From the NCBI GenBank assembly GCA_028697565.1, contig JAQVEU010000055.1, forward strand, positions 1-6,026: DNA of 6,026 nt. The letters run 5' to 3'. This DNA comes from Candidatus Ratteibacteria bacterium (GTDB taxonomy: Bacteria; Ratteibacteria; UBA8468; B48-G9; JAFGKM01). Below, piece by piece: positions 5,919-6,026 of the stretch (position 1 is its first letter; the number at the start of each line of letters is the position of its first letter). A program made the position numbers and the translations under genes. The notes beneath the pieces are model-generated. The model did no database searches. It was not told the origin of the DNA and saw nothing but the letters and a program-made list of their open reading frames with translations.

Positions 5919-6026
5919 AGATAAGATATTTGTAAATAGTAAGTTCCTCTAGTCCCATAGGACCACGGGCATGTATCTTGTCAGTGCTTATCCCTATCTC
6001 TGCCCCCATACCGAATTCTCCTCCAT
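5893..6026 (-). CDS. proA: Gamma-glutamyl phosphate reductase, C-terminal end (partial)
   Basis: Only the last 44 codons are in the window; the gene continues past the right edge. The frame reads GGEFGMGAEIGISTDKIHAR, then GPMGLEELTIYKYLIYGNGQ and a short IRK end with TAA at 5893-5895. This closely matches the highly conserved ProA C terminus (EIGISTDKLHARGPMGLEELT and GNGQ-type ending). ProA reduces gamma-glutamyl phosphate to glutamate semialdehyde with NADPH in proline synthesis. The stop lies 26 bases inside nadD, which suggests that the two genes share one transcript. The frame is intact as far as it can be seen. Confidence 0.95.
   Translation of the reverse strand, partial: GGEFGMGAEIGISTDKIHARGPMGLEELTIYKYLIYGNGQIRK

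Overview
The window is a compact, AT-rich bacterial segment in which every supported gene lies on the minus strand. It reads from right to left as proA (3' end only), nadD, pheS, pheT, zapA, an initiator tRNA gene, a large pilM-like gene, and probably the first codons of one more gene at the left edge. The core genes are housekeeping. The genes are bacterial rather than archaeal: zapA is a bacterial division gene, pheS and pheT are of the bacterial type, and the tRNA has initiator-type (fMet) features. The left-hand gene belongs to a type IV pilus or type II secretion inner-membrane platform, which suggests a cell with an outer membrane. AT richness, frequent AGA and ATA codons and a tRNA without encoded CCA give no firm taxonomic placement. 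An uncultured or deep-branching lineage is possible, but that is inference.

Right part (about 4280-6026): the end of gamma-glutamyl phosphate reductase (proline synthesis) overlaps the start of nicotinate-nucleotide adenylyltransferase (NAD synthesis). That gene in turn overlaps the start of the phenylalanyl-tRNA synthetase alpha subunit by 44 bases. Middle part (1872-4279): after a 133-base gap comes a short form of the beta subunit, and its last codons overlap the start of zapA by 14 bases. The overlaps suggest one co-transcribed, translationally coupled operon.

Left part (1-1871): a good sigma70-type promoter (TTGACA, 17 bases, TAAAAT) sits on the zapA stop codon and faces the initiator tRNA gene. 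Only 13 bases separate the mature tRNA 3' end from the ATG of the pilM-like gene, and no terminator is visible there. The tRNA promoter therefore probably also drives the secretion or pilus gene.

No mobile element, CRISPR array, phage gene or obviously new system is visible. The points most worth a second look are three: the one-chain fusion of a PilM-type actin-like domain to a PilN-type membrane protein with a proline-rich insert; a PheT that lacks the usual N-terminal tRNA-binding OB domain; and an initiator tRNA with C33, an A-U pair at 29-41 and U1-A72.
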